Source: Thoreauomyces humboldtii (lineage: Eukaryota; Chytridiomycota; Chytridiomycetes; Spizellomycetales; Powellomycetaceae). Taken from it: a stretch of DNA of 31,186 bases. Position 1 is the first letter of the stretch, and every line of letters begins with the position of its first letter. A model generated the notes under the pieces. It ran no database searches and was not told the DNA's origin. It saw nothing but the letters and a program-made list of their open reading frames with translations. The DNA lies in contig JADGJA010000197.1 in the NCBI GenBank assembly GCA_027596035.1, positions 1 to 31,186 of the forward strand, in the 5' to 3' direction. Below are positions 17,933-27,853 of this stretch, piece by piece. The translations under genes were made by a program, and so were the position numbers.

Positions 17933-19721
17933 TCAAGTAGGCAGCGCCAGGATCATGCTTCCAGCGGTTACCGTCAAAGACGTGCCACGCTGCTTGTCTT
18001 TCTCTGTTGCTCACAAAGAGGGTACCTTTCAGGTAGTAAAGGTACTTGGCGTAAGCCAAATGCGTGCCTCGAAAGGTGCTTTTGAAAAGCTGGTTGGCCT
18101 CCGCGTCCTCGAAATGTTGTGAATCGTCGTTGATTTCGTCCATAAAGGGGGAGTTCATTGCCAAAGCTTCACCGTCCACAATGATCGTGCGCTGGTCCAC
18201 ATACTGAAAGAGAACGTTAGTCACGCTGCTTGGCATCTGGAGACCGGAGGCACCTGACGGGTAGAATATCGTAGCATCTTGCTTGCAGCCGACAAAGCAC
18301 CCCTTTGAATTTGCTACAAGAAAGTTCTGAGGGTGTTCGTGCTTCTTGTCATGACAGGGACAGTGGGTATTCTCATGTAGCTCGCACACCCAGCCGACGC
18401 CAGTTTCACTGATCTTAGCAGATTTGAACTTCCAGTTCACCGTTGGTAGCTTCTTTGCTAACGCGCGAACTCCAGTTGCAAACGCTTTTCGTCCCTTATC
18501 GGAGGATTTCTCAACATCAACATTGGATATACCGTTATACGCTGCCAACAGCTCTTCCGGAAGATCAGCGAGACGAGTGATCTGCGTGACTGTCTTGCTG
18601 CATTCCGCGTTTGAGCACTTGAACCGGCAGCCATTGCTGGAGATGACTATGTACGGATTGTTGCTCCCATGTGTTCCACCTTTGATGTAGCACCTACGGC
18701 TTTTCGTCGAGAAGACCAGGGCCTTCTTTTCACGGTCCACAATGAACGAGTGGAACTGTTCCGTTAAATTGTATTGGGAACAGAAATAGCTGGTGGCCTT
18801 GTCAAGCAGGGCACTGTGCTCGGGTCCCGAAAGAACTTCTCTGCTGCTGTTGGTACCGGCGCTGCTAGCCCCAGCTGCCAGTGCTGCCCTGACCTTGGTC
18901 GTTCGGCGTGGCCCGGTTGCGGCTTTGCGCAGCTGATGCGCTCGACTGGCTTCATCACAGAGCCGCGTTAGATCTGCTTGGCGCCCTGGAATGATGCTGT
19001 AGTCGTCGAGATCCTTTCTCTCGATTGCACGCCGCACAAATGAAACGGTGTCCACCGGGGTATAAGCATAGCAAAAGGTGCCCTTGCCAAATCTCGCTTC
19101 GTATTCGGTCACATCTGTAAGTTTCAAGCCTTTCCCCTTGTGGCAGCCAAGAACGCGGAGGCCCGCGCCGTTGTACACGGAAGTGTCGAGCCACTCGCTA
19201 GCCTTCTCCGGTGGCAGGCATCCTTTGAACATCAAACGTTCCCGCAAACGCTCACAGAAGAACACTGCAATGCCCTTGTTCACGACTATCGCGGGACAGG
19301 TGACATGAAGCTTTTGAATGCAACCAAGGGAGACGAAGAGAGGTGTATCAGCAAAGTCTGCACCGTAGGTCGCAAGAATTTCTTCTTTGATTCCCTCCAC
19401 AACGGACCTGTTAGTTTGAAAAATTTCGTCCTTGGTTCCCATTTCTCCAGGCTTTACATCCCAATCGATGAACAGACGGAATTGCCCGTCTTCCGGCATG
19501 CGTTCGCTCAATACGCACGGACTCGAATTGATGTTGTCACCCGCAAGCTTGATTGCTGCAAAAAGCTTGTCATAGAGATCTTTGCGTTTCACCTCAGATG
19601 GCACACTCAACTTTGCATAGATGCCCTTGTATCCGGGAAAGTTGAAGTGTGTCTGATGCATCGTGGAGCCTGTCTCCATGCGCATCTGTCTGGTCAGCGC
19701 GCGGTATGCGTCATTTGCCAT
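17870..19721 (-). pseudogene. D5-type AEP primase, N-terminal half of the primase-helicase gene
   Basis: The start is ATG 19721 (MANDAYRALTRQ), after a nine-A tract about 50 nt upstream; the longer open frame to 19847 is less likely. Motif I is FRLFIDWDVKPG (D86, D88). Motif II is KLHVTCPAIVV (H139). Motif III is WLDTSVYNGAGLRVLGCHKGKG (D179, R189, K195). Later come candidate zinc ligands CRFKCSNAEC and a Cys/His cluster around CELHENTHCPCHDKKHEH. This is the primase of NCLDV D5-like proteins. The last 22 codons and stop come from the LTR-like insert. It would make primers for the helicase encoded by the other half. No internal stop is present before the insert. Confidence 0.88.
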
Positions 19722-19891
19722 GTTTGTATTCCTCTTCACGTTGCCTAACATTAGACAACGTTTTTTTTTCGGAGAATTAAAACGCAGCAGATGTTGTCTC
19801 GATTCCGGGTCGTATATGATCCTCAAATCAAGCGGGGCGCATCGCAACGTTTCGCTTGGGGCTCGTTGAAGCTACAAGATCGAAATTTGAA

Positions 19892-20179
19892 GTTACCAGA
19901 CTACCAGCAATCTGGTTAATATGCTGGTCACCGCGGCACACGAAATCGTCCAAAAAATCGAGTGCCGTAAACCACCTGGTAGATATGGTAGATATTTTTA
20001 AGATTTGATCTGAGAAAAATTAAAAGAAACTTTTCTTTAAACTTTTGTGTCTTTTCTTGAGAACAGAAAGACGCTTCATACCTACCAGATCTACCAGTGC
20101 TTTACGGCACGCGATATTTCTGGCGATTTCGAGTGCCGTCGTGACCAGCGTATCTACCATCCGTAGATGGTCTGGTAAC
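19892..20179. repeat. 288-bp imperfect palindrome upstream of the D5 gene, candidate origin or foldback element
   Basis: The ends are GTTACCAGAC (19892-19901) and GTCTGGTAAC (20170-20179). Arms of about 110 bp pair at roughly 80 percent by eye, around an AT-rich centre (about 20000-20070). Boxes related to CGGCACTCGAA occur four times, at about 19934, 19958, 20105 and 20128, in both orientations, and TGGTAGAT/ATCTACCA pairs accompany them. The left edge is about 170 bp upstream of the D5 start codon. I see no target-site duplication. An origin, hairpin terminus or MITE-like foldback are all possible. Confidence 0.7.
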
Positions 20180-22089
20180 CTACCTGACAATATAAGGCGC
20201 GCGATCATCGCAATTGCCCGGAATGATTTCGCACGGTGTTTCTTGCCATATTGGCATGGCGAGAGGGTCTCATTATGCGAGTGCAAATCTGGAGTGAGAG
20301 TCGCACTGATGGAAACCGGGTATGAGCTCGCCCTTCTCGTGTGATATCCAGCTACTAATTTTCAGCAGATGCCTACCACCTTCGCGCCTCCCGTTCCTAG
20401 CTTTTTACTTTGCTCAGATTCCACGTTCCACTGTCATTTTCATAAAGAGCCGGATATTGTTTCCTCTCTTGTAAGACGTGGCTTCCAATACAGTGTTGAT
20501 TGTCGTAAGCAAGGTCTTCAAAGAAAATGGTTTAAAGCTTGGGACAAAAGAAGCGACGACTCTGGAACCAACATTTCCTCGTCGGCAATGGAAGTTGATC
20601 GAACGACATGAAGTAATGGCGATATCGCAATCGCGACAGGTCGTCGGGTAGAACTCAATAATCCGTGTGGCTGCACAAAGGCCTTGCAGTTACCGGACGA
20701 GCGATCGGCAGCTCCAAGCTGTTTTAATAAGGGTGATGTACCGTTGTCTGGCCTTGCTACGGAGGAGGCCATGATTCCCAGCTAGGCTTATGAAGCCGAT
20801 TTGAGGAAGCCTGTTGATTTTGTTAGAAGCGCAGCACGATGACAGACCTGAAAGTGTGAGACAAACAAGCGTTTTCCACCGCGCATCAGTGTCCTGAGAA
20901 TACTAGCGCAACTCTCGGTTCCCGGAAGTCTATCCTGCGAACTCGGTGTTCCACAAAGTCTTCGCGAGCAACCACTCACTCGGCTCTGTTGGAATATGGA
21001 AATGATTACTTAATGAGTCGGAGTCGCTATCGGAATGTTTAACCGACATCGAACGTTTCTCAGTCGCCATTAGATCAATGTGCCTGGCTTGACGTTTGAT
21101 TCCAAATAAGCATAGCTTTCATTTTTAACTATCGCTTTGTATTTTGCTTGCTTTGGCTTTGACCGTCGCAAGTTTCTTTTGGGAAATGGCCTCTGAAACA
21201 GCACTGACCATTGGGGCCCTGATACTCAAGGACCCAACAGTGGTCGTGCCATCCGTGGAACAACGATTTCTTCCCTCTAAGCCTATGGAATGATCGGAAT
21301 TCGATTGCCCGCATATACTACAAGCTCGGTGAGCAATAAATTTTACGATGCGCTGGAATGCATAGGACCGCATATAACACAATGAGTACGGAGTTGTCCT
21401 CCCATTGTCTGCTTACAACATTCTCTTCCTTTTCCATGTAGTATTTGACAGATATCTCTGTATGTGTATCGGCTTACAATCCACACATGTGTTCACTTTT
21501 CGTTCGTTTCGACGAAAGAGATCGTACGTGACTACTCGAAGCGTACGCAAGGAACCAGTAGGAAGAGCACATCGTATCCGAAGGCCGACGTGGAAGGTAG
21601 ATATGATGAATCGAGATTCCTAAGGGTCTGGGCCTGTTGACGAGTATGAATAGATGATTTAGGTATACGGCTATGTGGTGCCGGTTTCGGTGTGACTGAA
21701 TTGCTGATGACGCGTAGAATCTACGCATCAGTTTTCATTTTTGCAGATCCTTCATTGCATGAGGTGGCAGGAAACTCGCTGGTGCTCTTTGGCCAACCTG
21801 GGAAAGCAAAGTTCCTTGAGTGGAGCGTGCAGGAGAGGTTGCATGAGGGCGTCAAAGACGGTTTCATCGAAGAAAGCGAATCTCGAGCGGCTTTATGAAG
21901 GGAATACCTGGCAGGGTATTGGCCATGCTTGAGTACGTGGACGGTCGGAACGGCGTGTTCCCCACGTTCAATGAAGTGTAGATTAGGAGAAGGGTCGCTC
22001 GCCAAATAGCCACTATCAACTACACACTACCGGTAGTCTAACTACGTCTAGTCTGTCCCTGCGAAGGGTATACGCCAATGGCCTAGTGT
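20180..22089. other. intergenic region without recognised genes
   Basis: Open frames are short and carry no recognisable motif. One of 80 codons (20369-20611, plus) follows a TTTTCAGCAG and is the best candidate, but there is no supporting evidence. No RNA gene was recognised. Confidence 0.4.
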
Positions 22090-24161
22090 TTACCACACAG
22101 TGACGGGATCCACCCGTGCGTTCTCAAGCTTAGGCCAAGGTTCAGCATAGGGGGTAGTATCGGGATAGCAGTTGGTCTCGGGATGGGTGGGAACCTTTCC
22201 GTTGAGGATGTAGTCCCTTGCGACGTCGTTCGTGCACTTTGAAGGGAACCTCGAGCAGTGACCGTACCCATGGTGAACGACCAGTCTGGCGTTGTCTCCC
22301 ATCTCCTTTGCCAGTCGTCTTCCGTTCCTCAGAGGCGTGGCGGGATCGTAGGGTTCGGCGATCAAGAGGATGGGGTTGCTGAGCGTGTTGTTCAAGTCTC
22401 CCTGATAGGTCTCAGCTGGGCCAAACGGCCAGTTGGTCGCAAAGTGTCGGCAGGGGATGATGTCGTGGAAGCGAGAGTTGCCGGCTATAAAGCTTTGGGT
22501 TGTCATGTTTTGCCAAAGGTTCAGGTACCTGGATTTCGTAAGATTGATTATTAAGCGAAGAGATACGATGGCAAATGATAAATAGGAATGAAACTCACCA
22601 GTCCAGCGAAGGAATTGCTGATGTAGCGCCAGATGGAACCGGAGCATGGAAGGAATCGGAGCAGATGACGAGGAAGCCCAACTCCCCAGTGCTACCGGTG
22701 GGAAGCTGGCGGCCTCGGGGAAGCTGAGCTTCTCGTTTCGCTTCCTCCGATACAGGATCATACTGCCAAAGTAGGTTCTCGTGGAGCATCTGAAGGGCGG
22801 ACGTTGCGTTTCCTCTCTCAAGCTGGGCCAACATGTCAGCGACGGCCGGCCAGGTAGCAGGGGAATACATTGACTGATACAGCCCTTCAATCAGGATTGG
22901 GTATGTCAGCACTGCGGGTCCGCTCTGAACGGTGTAACCAGGGATGGGACGCAGCATGACTGAATGAAAGAGGTCTTTCATGCGGGATTGCAGCCTAGCC
23001 AGGTCGACACTATAACCGAGAGACGAGGCATGTTTTGGGGAAGAGTTGGCGAGGCTGCAATGATCTGGTCCAGCGCGAACGCATTCGCCCAAGAACCCGT
23101 CATTCCAAGCGTCCGTAGTGTTGTCCAGAGAGGTCCACCCGAACCCTCCGACAAGTCGGTGGTCGCGCACATACTCTGTGCCGTCGAGGACCATGCGCCC
23201 GACCTTGTCAGGAAACATGTTAGCGTAGGTCTGACCAATGCCGGTTCCGTAGCTGAACATCACAGCTGTCAGCTCCTCCTCGTCCAAGGCTTTGCGAATC
23301 TCCTCCAGGTCCCTTGCAACAAACGCCGTGCTGACGAAACGAGGAAAGTCGCCGAGTCGCTGCAAGCAAGCAGCCATAAGGGCTTCGTGCATCGCGTCGA
23401 CAACTTGCAGCTGCGTCCTGGGATTTTCGAACGAAGACTCCAGATAGGGTCTGCCCGTCAGGGCCCAGCGGTCTCGGTCGGCTTTGTAAGGAAAGCAGGA
23501 AGCCGCGGGGAGCGACGCGTTTACACCTCTGGGATCCCAACCAAGGATATCGTACTCGCCGTTGCTATACGTTTGACTGCGGGCTTCGCCCTTGTCCCAG
23601 ATGGACTGAGTGCCGCTGCCTCCCGGACCGCCCGGGTTGACGACGATCGTCCGTTCGCTCTTGCCAGCAGCCGACGGGCCGGCAGGCTGATACTTTGTGA
23701 CGGCTAGCCTGGCGATCCGAGAGTCTGACGCATTGGTATAATCAAGTGGAACGTCGAGGTATCCGCACATGAACAAGCCTCGGCCTGCGTAGGGATCGAC
23801 GCGCGAGGTAAGATTGCTCTGTTTGCCCCAGCTCCAGTTTGCCGGATCCGGGTCGAGCAGGCTCGTCCACGCAGCCAAGGGGTCCGCTTCGTCGAGGGCA
23901 GGAGGAATGGTTTCGTTTGTGCATGGCAGGAACGCAAAGCGATCCTCTTTGCGTGGGAACTGACCGTAAGGCGAAGGAGTGACGGTGTGCGAACGCGACC
24001 GTGATTGCAGGATGAGAATGGAGGAGAGGCCGAGCGCGCTCAGGACGAGGGCGAGGGTGACCTTTGGCGAGGTCAGTCGCAGAGGACTGAACCTTCTGAC
24101 GGTGGAAGATAACTGTGTAGCTGTTCGACCGCTGTTCCCAAGAAGCGGAGCCTGCTCTGCG

Positions 24162-24193
<32 letters not shown>

Positions 24194-24196
24194 CAT
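22090..24196 (-). CDS. TAP-like alpha/beta hydrolase (tripeptidyl aminopeptidase family), membrane-anchored, two exons
   Basis: Exon 1 (24196-22599) and exon 2 (22528-22090) join across a 70-nt GT...CAG intron to 678 residues. After a poly-Gln tract (8 Q near the N-terminus) there is one hydrophobic segment (VTLALVLSALGLSSILIL), so it is probably a type II membrane or secreted protein. Family motifs include VVNPGGPGGSGT (oxyanion region), YDILGWDPRG, the nucleophile elbow MFSYGTGIGQTYANMFP, the acid region AEPYDPATPL, and the histidine GYGHCS. The elbow has Phe where Gly is usual before the catalytic Ser. The C-terminal part is the TAP-C domain, with several NxS/T sites. Likely role: removal of peptides or ester cleavage at the cell surface or in the secretory route. 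The gene appears intact. Confidence 0.85.
24162..24188. repeat. CTG/CAG microsatellite coding poly-Gln
   Basis: A run of CTG triplets on the plus strand codes about eight consecutive Gln residues near the start of the hydrolase. Confidence 0.85.
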
Positions 24197-25489
24197 GATT
24201 GGATGTATGGCGGGTGATGTTGAGGTCCCGTTTCTGCACCGTACCCACCACTTTTGTATGTGCAAACCCCGTAATTTGCCCGCTTGTCCACATGTATCTA
24301 ACGCAGTATTACTTCACAGCATCATGCTCCTTCTACCGTCAACGGAATTGGGTAGTGGAAGCCTTGACCTTTTGTATGACGATTATTCGGACCCAGGAAG
24401 TGGGGGAGACCGGACAGAACGTCATATGGCAAACTCGAGTTGGATGTTAGCAACACATGAAAGTGCTAAAGCGGGGAGTGGACAGGCAACAAAGGGACAA
24501 CAGGCGAAGAAGTTTCCTAGGATTGGAGGTATCATTGGCTGAACATAATCGTGTTCGGCGAGGAAGCTGATAGGTTTCATTCATGTAGATACCTGCTGAG
24601 ATGAACCGGGAAGCAGAGTCAGAGCTATGGATGTGGATGCTTTAGCGGCCTAAGGATGACCTGCTTAGCCAAATTGGGAAAGCTTGCCTGGAAGTCGGCC
24701 TGTGACTGGCTCGGACCAAGCACGTGCTAGGTCGACAATGATTGGTCACAGGTTTTCTTACAAGCTGGATGTGAGCTTGTCGCTCTCGTTGGCTGTCACC
24801 GCCAGGGAAGCTCCTCGTTTACCATCTTGCTTCACATATGGACGTTGAGAAACATGAATCTTATCACGAGATCACACCCAGGCGGGTTGAAGGTCACCCA
24901 CGAACAGATAGGAGGGAGAAATGTTCCCATTCTTGGAGGTAAGCGAACTTTGCTTTAGGTTTCCCATCCTTTGCTTGTGGCAAATTCTGGATTCTAATAT
25001 GCTTCTCAGACGAGGCCACCGGACATCCCAGTCCTGTCAATAGCCCAAAATGGGTCATAAAACTGGCTCAGCACCAAGCAGCTAACTAATTAAGCAGTTA
25101 ACGAGAGGCTCTCAAACCACCAACTCGAATTGGAAGTTGAGGAAAACTAAAGCGTGCAAACGTTAAGCATAAGATGCCATATATTACGCCCGAAACAGCC
25201 TTCTCGTGAGTCGATTCTGCCATGTCAGCCATGAAGAAACTGATGAAGCTGAAGGGGTATCCCGTTAGCTCACGTTGTTTCCCGTGCGCGAACAGAAACA
25301 AAGCTGCAAGTACCGTTGAGCTAATGGGTGCCTGCCGCTGCGTTCCAAACGCATGAGACTGCTGGATCAGCATGGGAGCAGTATCATGAACGCGTGGAGG
25401 ACCTTCTAGCAATGCGAGGGACACACTGCCATAGGGTTTCAGGTGCCCAGGGGCGTCTGGACAGTCGTCGTGCCGACGCTGTTGAAAAG
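24197..25489. other. intergenic region without recognised genes
   Basis: Several short open frames but none with motifs or long coding stretches. It probably holds the promoter of the hydrolase and the 3' region of the velvet gene. Confidence 0.4.
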
Positions 25490-27226
25490 CTAGTCAGTCT
25501 GTTCTGCCTGGATTTGTACAAGGCGGGGATTGCTCCTTACTGTTGTGGATTCGAACCGTACGCATTTGACCGATCGGGTTCCCGACAGAAGGCTATCCAT
25601 TGATATTCGGCTGATCGGTGGACGTGTTACCGCTCCGAATGATAAGGAACAAAGATCATCGCGGTGTCGATGGTGCTGCTGCCTATGCTGATCTTGATAT
25701 TGCACTACTTCCGCAGCGGCCCTGCTCTCACGGAAGAAGGATGGAGAAACGACGGTGATGCGGTCGCTGAGATGAGGTCGGGGTGGTTCCCCGTCGGCTT
25801 TGCCGGTGGACGTGGCGATACTTGAAACCAGGTCGTTTGTATTTGCAGACGAGGGCCTAAACGGGAACGTAAAGAGCGGATGGGCATTGGGCTGACAACT
25901 TTTCCACACTGGGAAAGGTTCGAGCGATGCGATACTCCTTGGCTTGTAGCTTGTCCGCGTTTGATTTTGCGCACTGGGAGAACGCAAACAACTGTGCTTC
26001 ATCAACGCCTCTCTAGCATCAATCTTCTCTTCCGGTAGCCCCTTCCGCTTCATTGGCACAATCCTGCGAGAGCATAAAAAAGATTTTACTTGTTTCCGCC
26101 AGCAAGCTTTCGCGGGGTAAACGAAAAGCAAACTTACTTGCGAAGCTTGGGGGCTCTTTTAACTCTAATTCGAACGCATTGTTCAGCAAAGACGCGAGTG
26201 AGATCAGTGCTTTCTAGGAGACGAAGGGTATTGTAAATGCCATGATTCCGTTGAGGAATACTGTCGGCTTCAATTACCATTGACTCCTGGGAAATCTTTA
26301 CCGTAGGAAGTAAACGGAGCTGTATAGACTTTCCCACGGCAACAGACAACGCCTCTGAAAAAGGTAGCGCAGAGTATGGGCGGTCGGTTCCGGCTCCGTT
26401 CGTATCGAAGACGTCGTCCACTTTTCAAATTACCCATCGATTTCAAATATAGTAAACCCGATCCTGAAGGTGCCCTCGACCATCACGACGATATTGCAGA
26501 AGGGAAATTATGCGCCGTCGATGTTGTTCACGTCCTTGAGACACGACATGGATGTGACGAGCGTGCCCGTGAAGAGTGCATGGCTTCGACCATTTCCCGC
26601 ATCATTCGATACCACTTCCTCGTCCAGATCCTCATGCCACAGTCTGGCATAGCGGAAATAATTTGGGTTATGCAGCAAATCTCTAGATGAAAGTGGAAAG
26701 ATCGAGCAAGAATACAGGTTTTGTAAGTCCGGGAGGAGCTGGTAACGTTGGCGGAACGGCGGTCCAAGAGCCCCTCCTCGCTCCATCTGAAGGCAATCTA
26801 GTAAAACTCACGCGCATTGTTTTCCGGTCCGCGTGCTTGTCAGCATCACTGTGTGGGGTTATTAAGATGAATGCTTCATCTGATTGTACGGGATCTCGGA
26901 GGCGTTGGAAAATCCACTGTCTCACATTCTACTTACATTGCACCACCGGGGGAGGATCCAATGGCCGAGATGCCCCTAGAAGCCCCGTAGTAGAATTCTT
27001 GATAAGTTGATTCAGACATGATAGAATCATACGGCGGGCAGCACATGCGGGTACGAGAAAGTGCGAGCAGTGGGAACCCGACGGAAGCGATTTGGGCTCG
27101 CCTACCCTTCCCCTTGGGACTACCGTCATATGCGCGCGCGCGTTCAGGTTGCTGCTTGACCGAGAGAAAGAGTTGTCTGTCGCCAGAGAAAGACCGGAAA
27201 AGACGCTCATTCAGTGCACTCTTCAT
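25490..27226 (-). pseudogene. velvet-domain regulator gene, multi-exon, with an in-frame stop
   Basis: Velvet-factor motifs appear in order on the minus strand: SVKQQPERARAYDG near 27140, PLDPPPVVQ near 26950, LLHNPNYFRYARL near 26660, LFTGTLVTSMSCLKDVNN near 26540, VEGTFRIGFTIFEI near 26450, and LESTDLTRVFAEQCVRIRVK near 26180. A Ser/Pro-rich tail ends at 25490. Velvet proteins (VosA/VelB/VeA type) bind DNA and control development and secondary metabolism in fungi. A good intron (GTAAGT...CTCGCAG, about 70 nt) precedes the tail exon, and others of 57-130 nt are plausible upstream. However, TAA at 26508-26510 interrupts the conserved core without a suitable intron, and the next exon join does not fit simply. 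I infer decay or a sequence error. Confidence 0.6.
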
Positions 27227-27853
27227 TTAATGAGTGCAAGCCAGCAAGCGTGAGATAAAAATGGGACGACACCGTCAAATGTGCCATGAAGCTCTCTTTA
27301 TACGCAAAAGTGGCGGCCGATTGTGACCTAATGGAAAGGCCCTACACGTTCTCTTCTTACCTCGTCACAGGCTCCCATGTACGCATCGGCGCAGAAGCAT
27401 ACTGGGCATGCGAAACGAAGTGATATGGCGGGTCCTTCCTCGCGACCTCGCCGAAGGCTGCATTGGTTCGCCTTTCCATTGCTCTTTGGTATATGATGTA
27501 CTTTCTGCTAGCCAGTATGGTAATGTTGCTGACTCTGTATTTGGGAGTTTGAAGAGTCTTGTCACAATGGCGAAAGACGTCTTCTATCTACAGGCGATTT
27601 TTTGGGCAAGCCCATTGCGTCTGTTTTTTTTGTTTTTTTTGTAGGTAGATTGCTTAATTCTCGAGATCTTTCGTATCGCCGTGGAAATGGGCGTCCTCGG
27701 GATGAGTCAATCGAACCCATCCCATTCCCTGCCGGTGTCTGCGATTTCGCCTTCGACAGTACGATGGCGGGCGTGCAGCCACGAATTTCAGCCAATCGAA
27801 TCTTCCGGCTATGCTTGATCGTGAAGGCGGTATCCCAGTTTCCGGAAAATCGT
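27227..27853. other. intergenic region
   Basis: No recognisable genes. A T-rich run (TTTTTTTTGTTTTTTTTG) lies near 27625. It should include the promoter of the velvet gene and the 3' region of the peroxidase gene. Confidence 0.35.

Noticed and set aside
22964..23707. 247-aa plus-strand open frame inside the hydrolase
   Set aside because: It is antisense to the TAP-family catalytic region and is a codon-bias shadow.
26760..26940. 20- and 25-nt micro-introns in the velvet gene
   Set aside because: Longer GT...CAG introns of 57 and 73 nt using the same donors also keep the frame, so micro-introns are not needed there.
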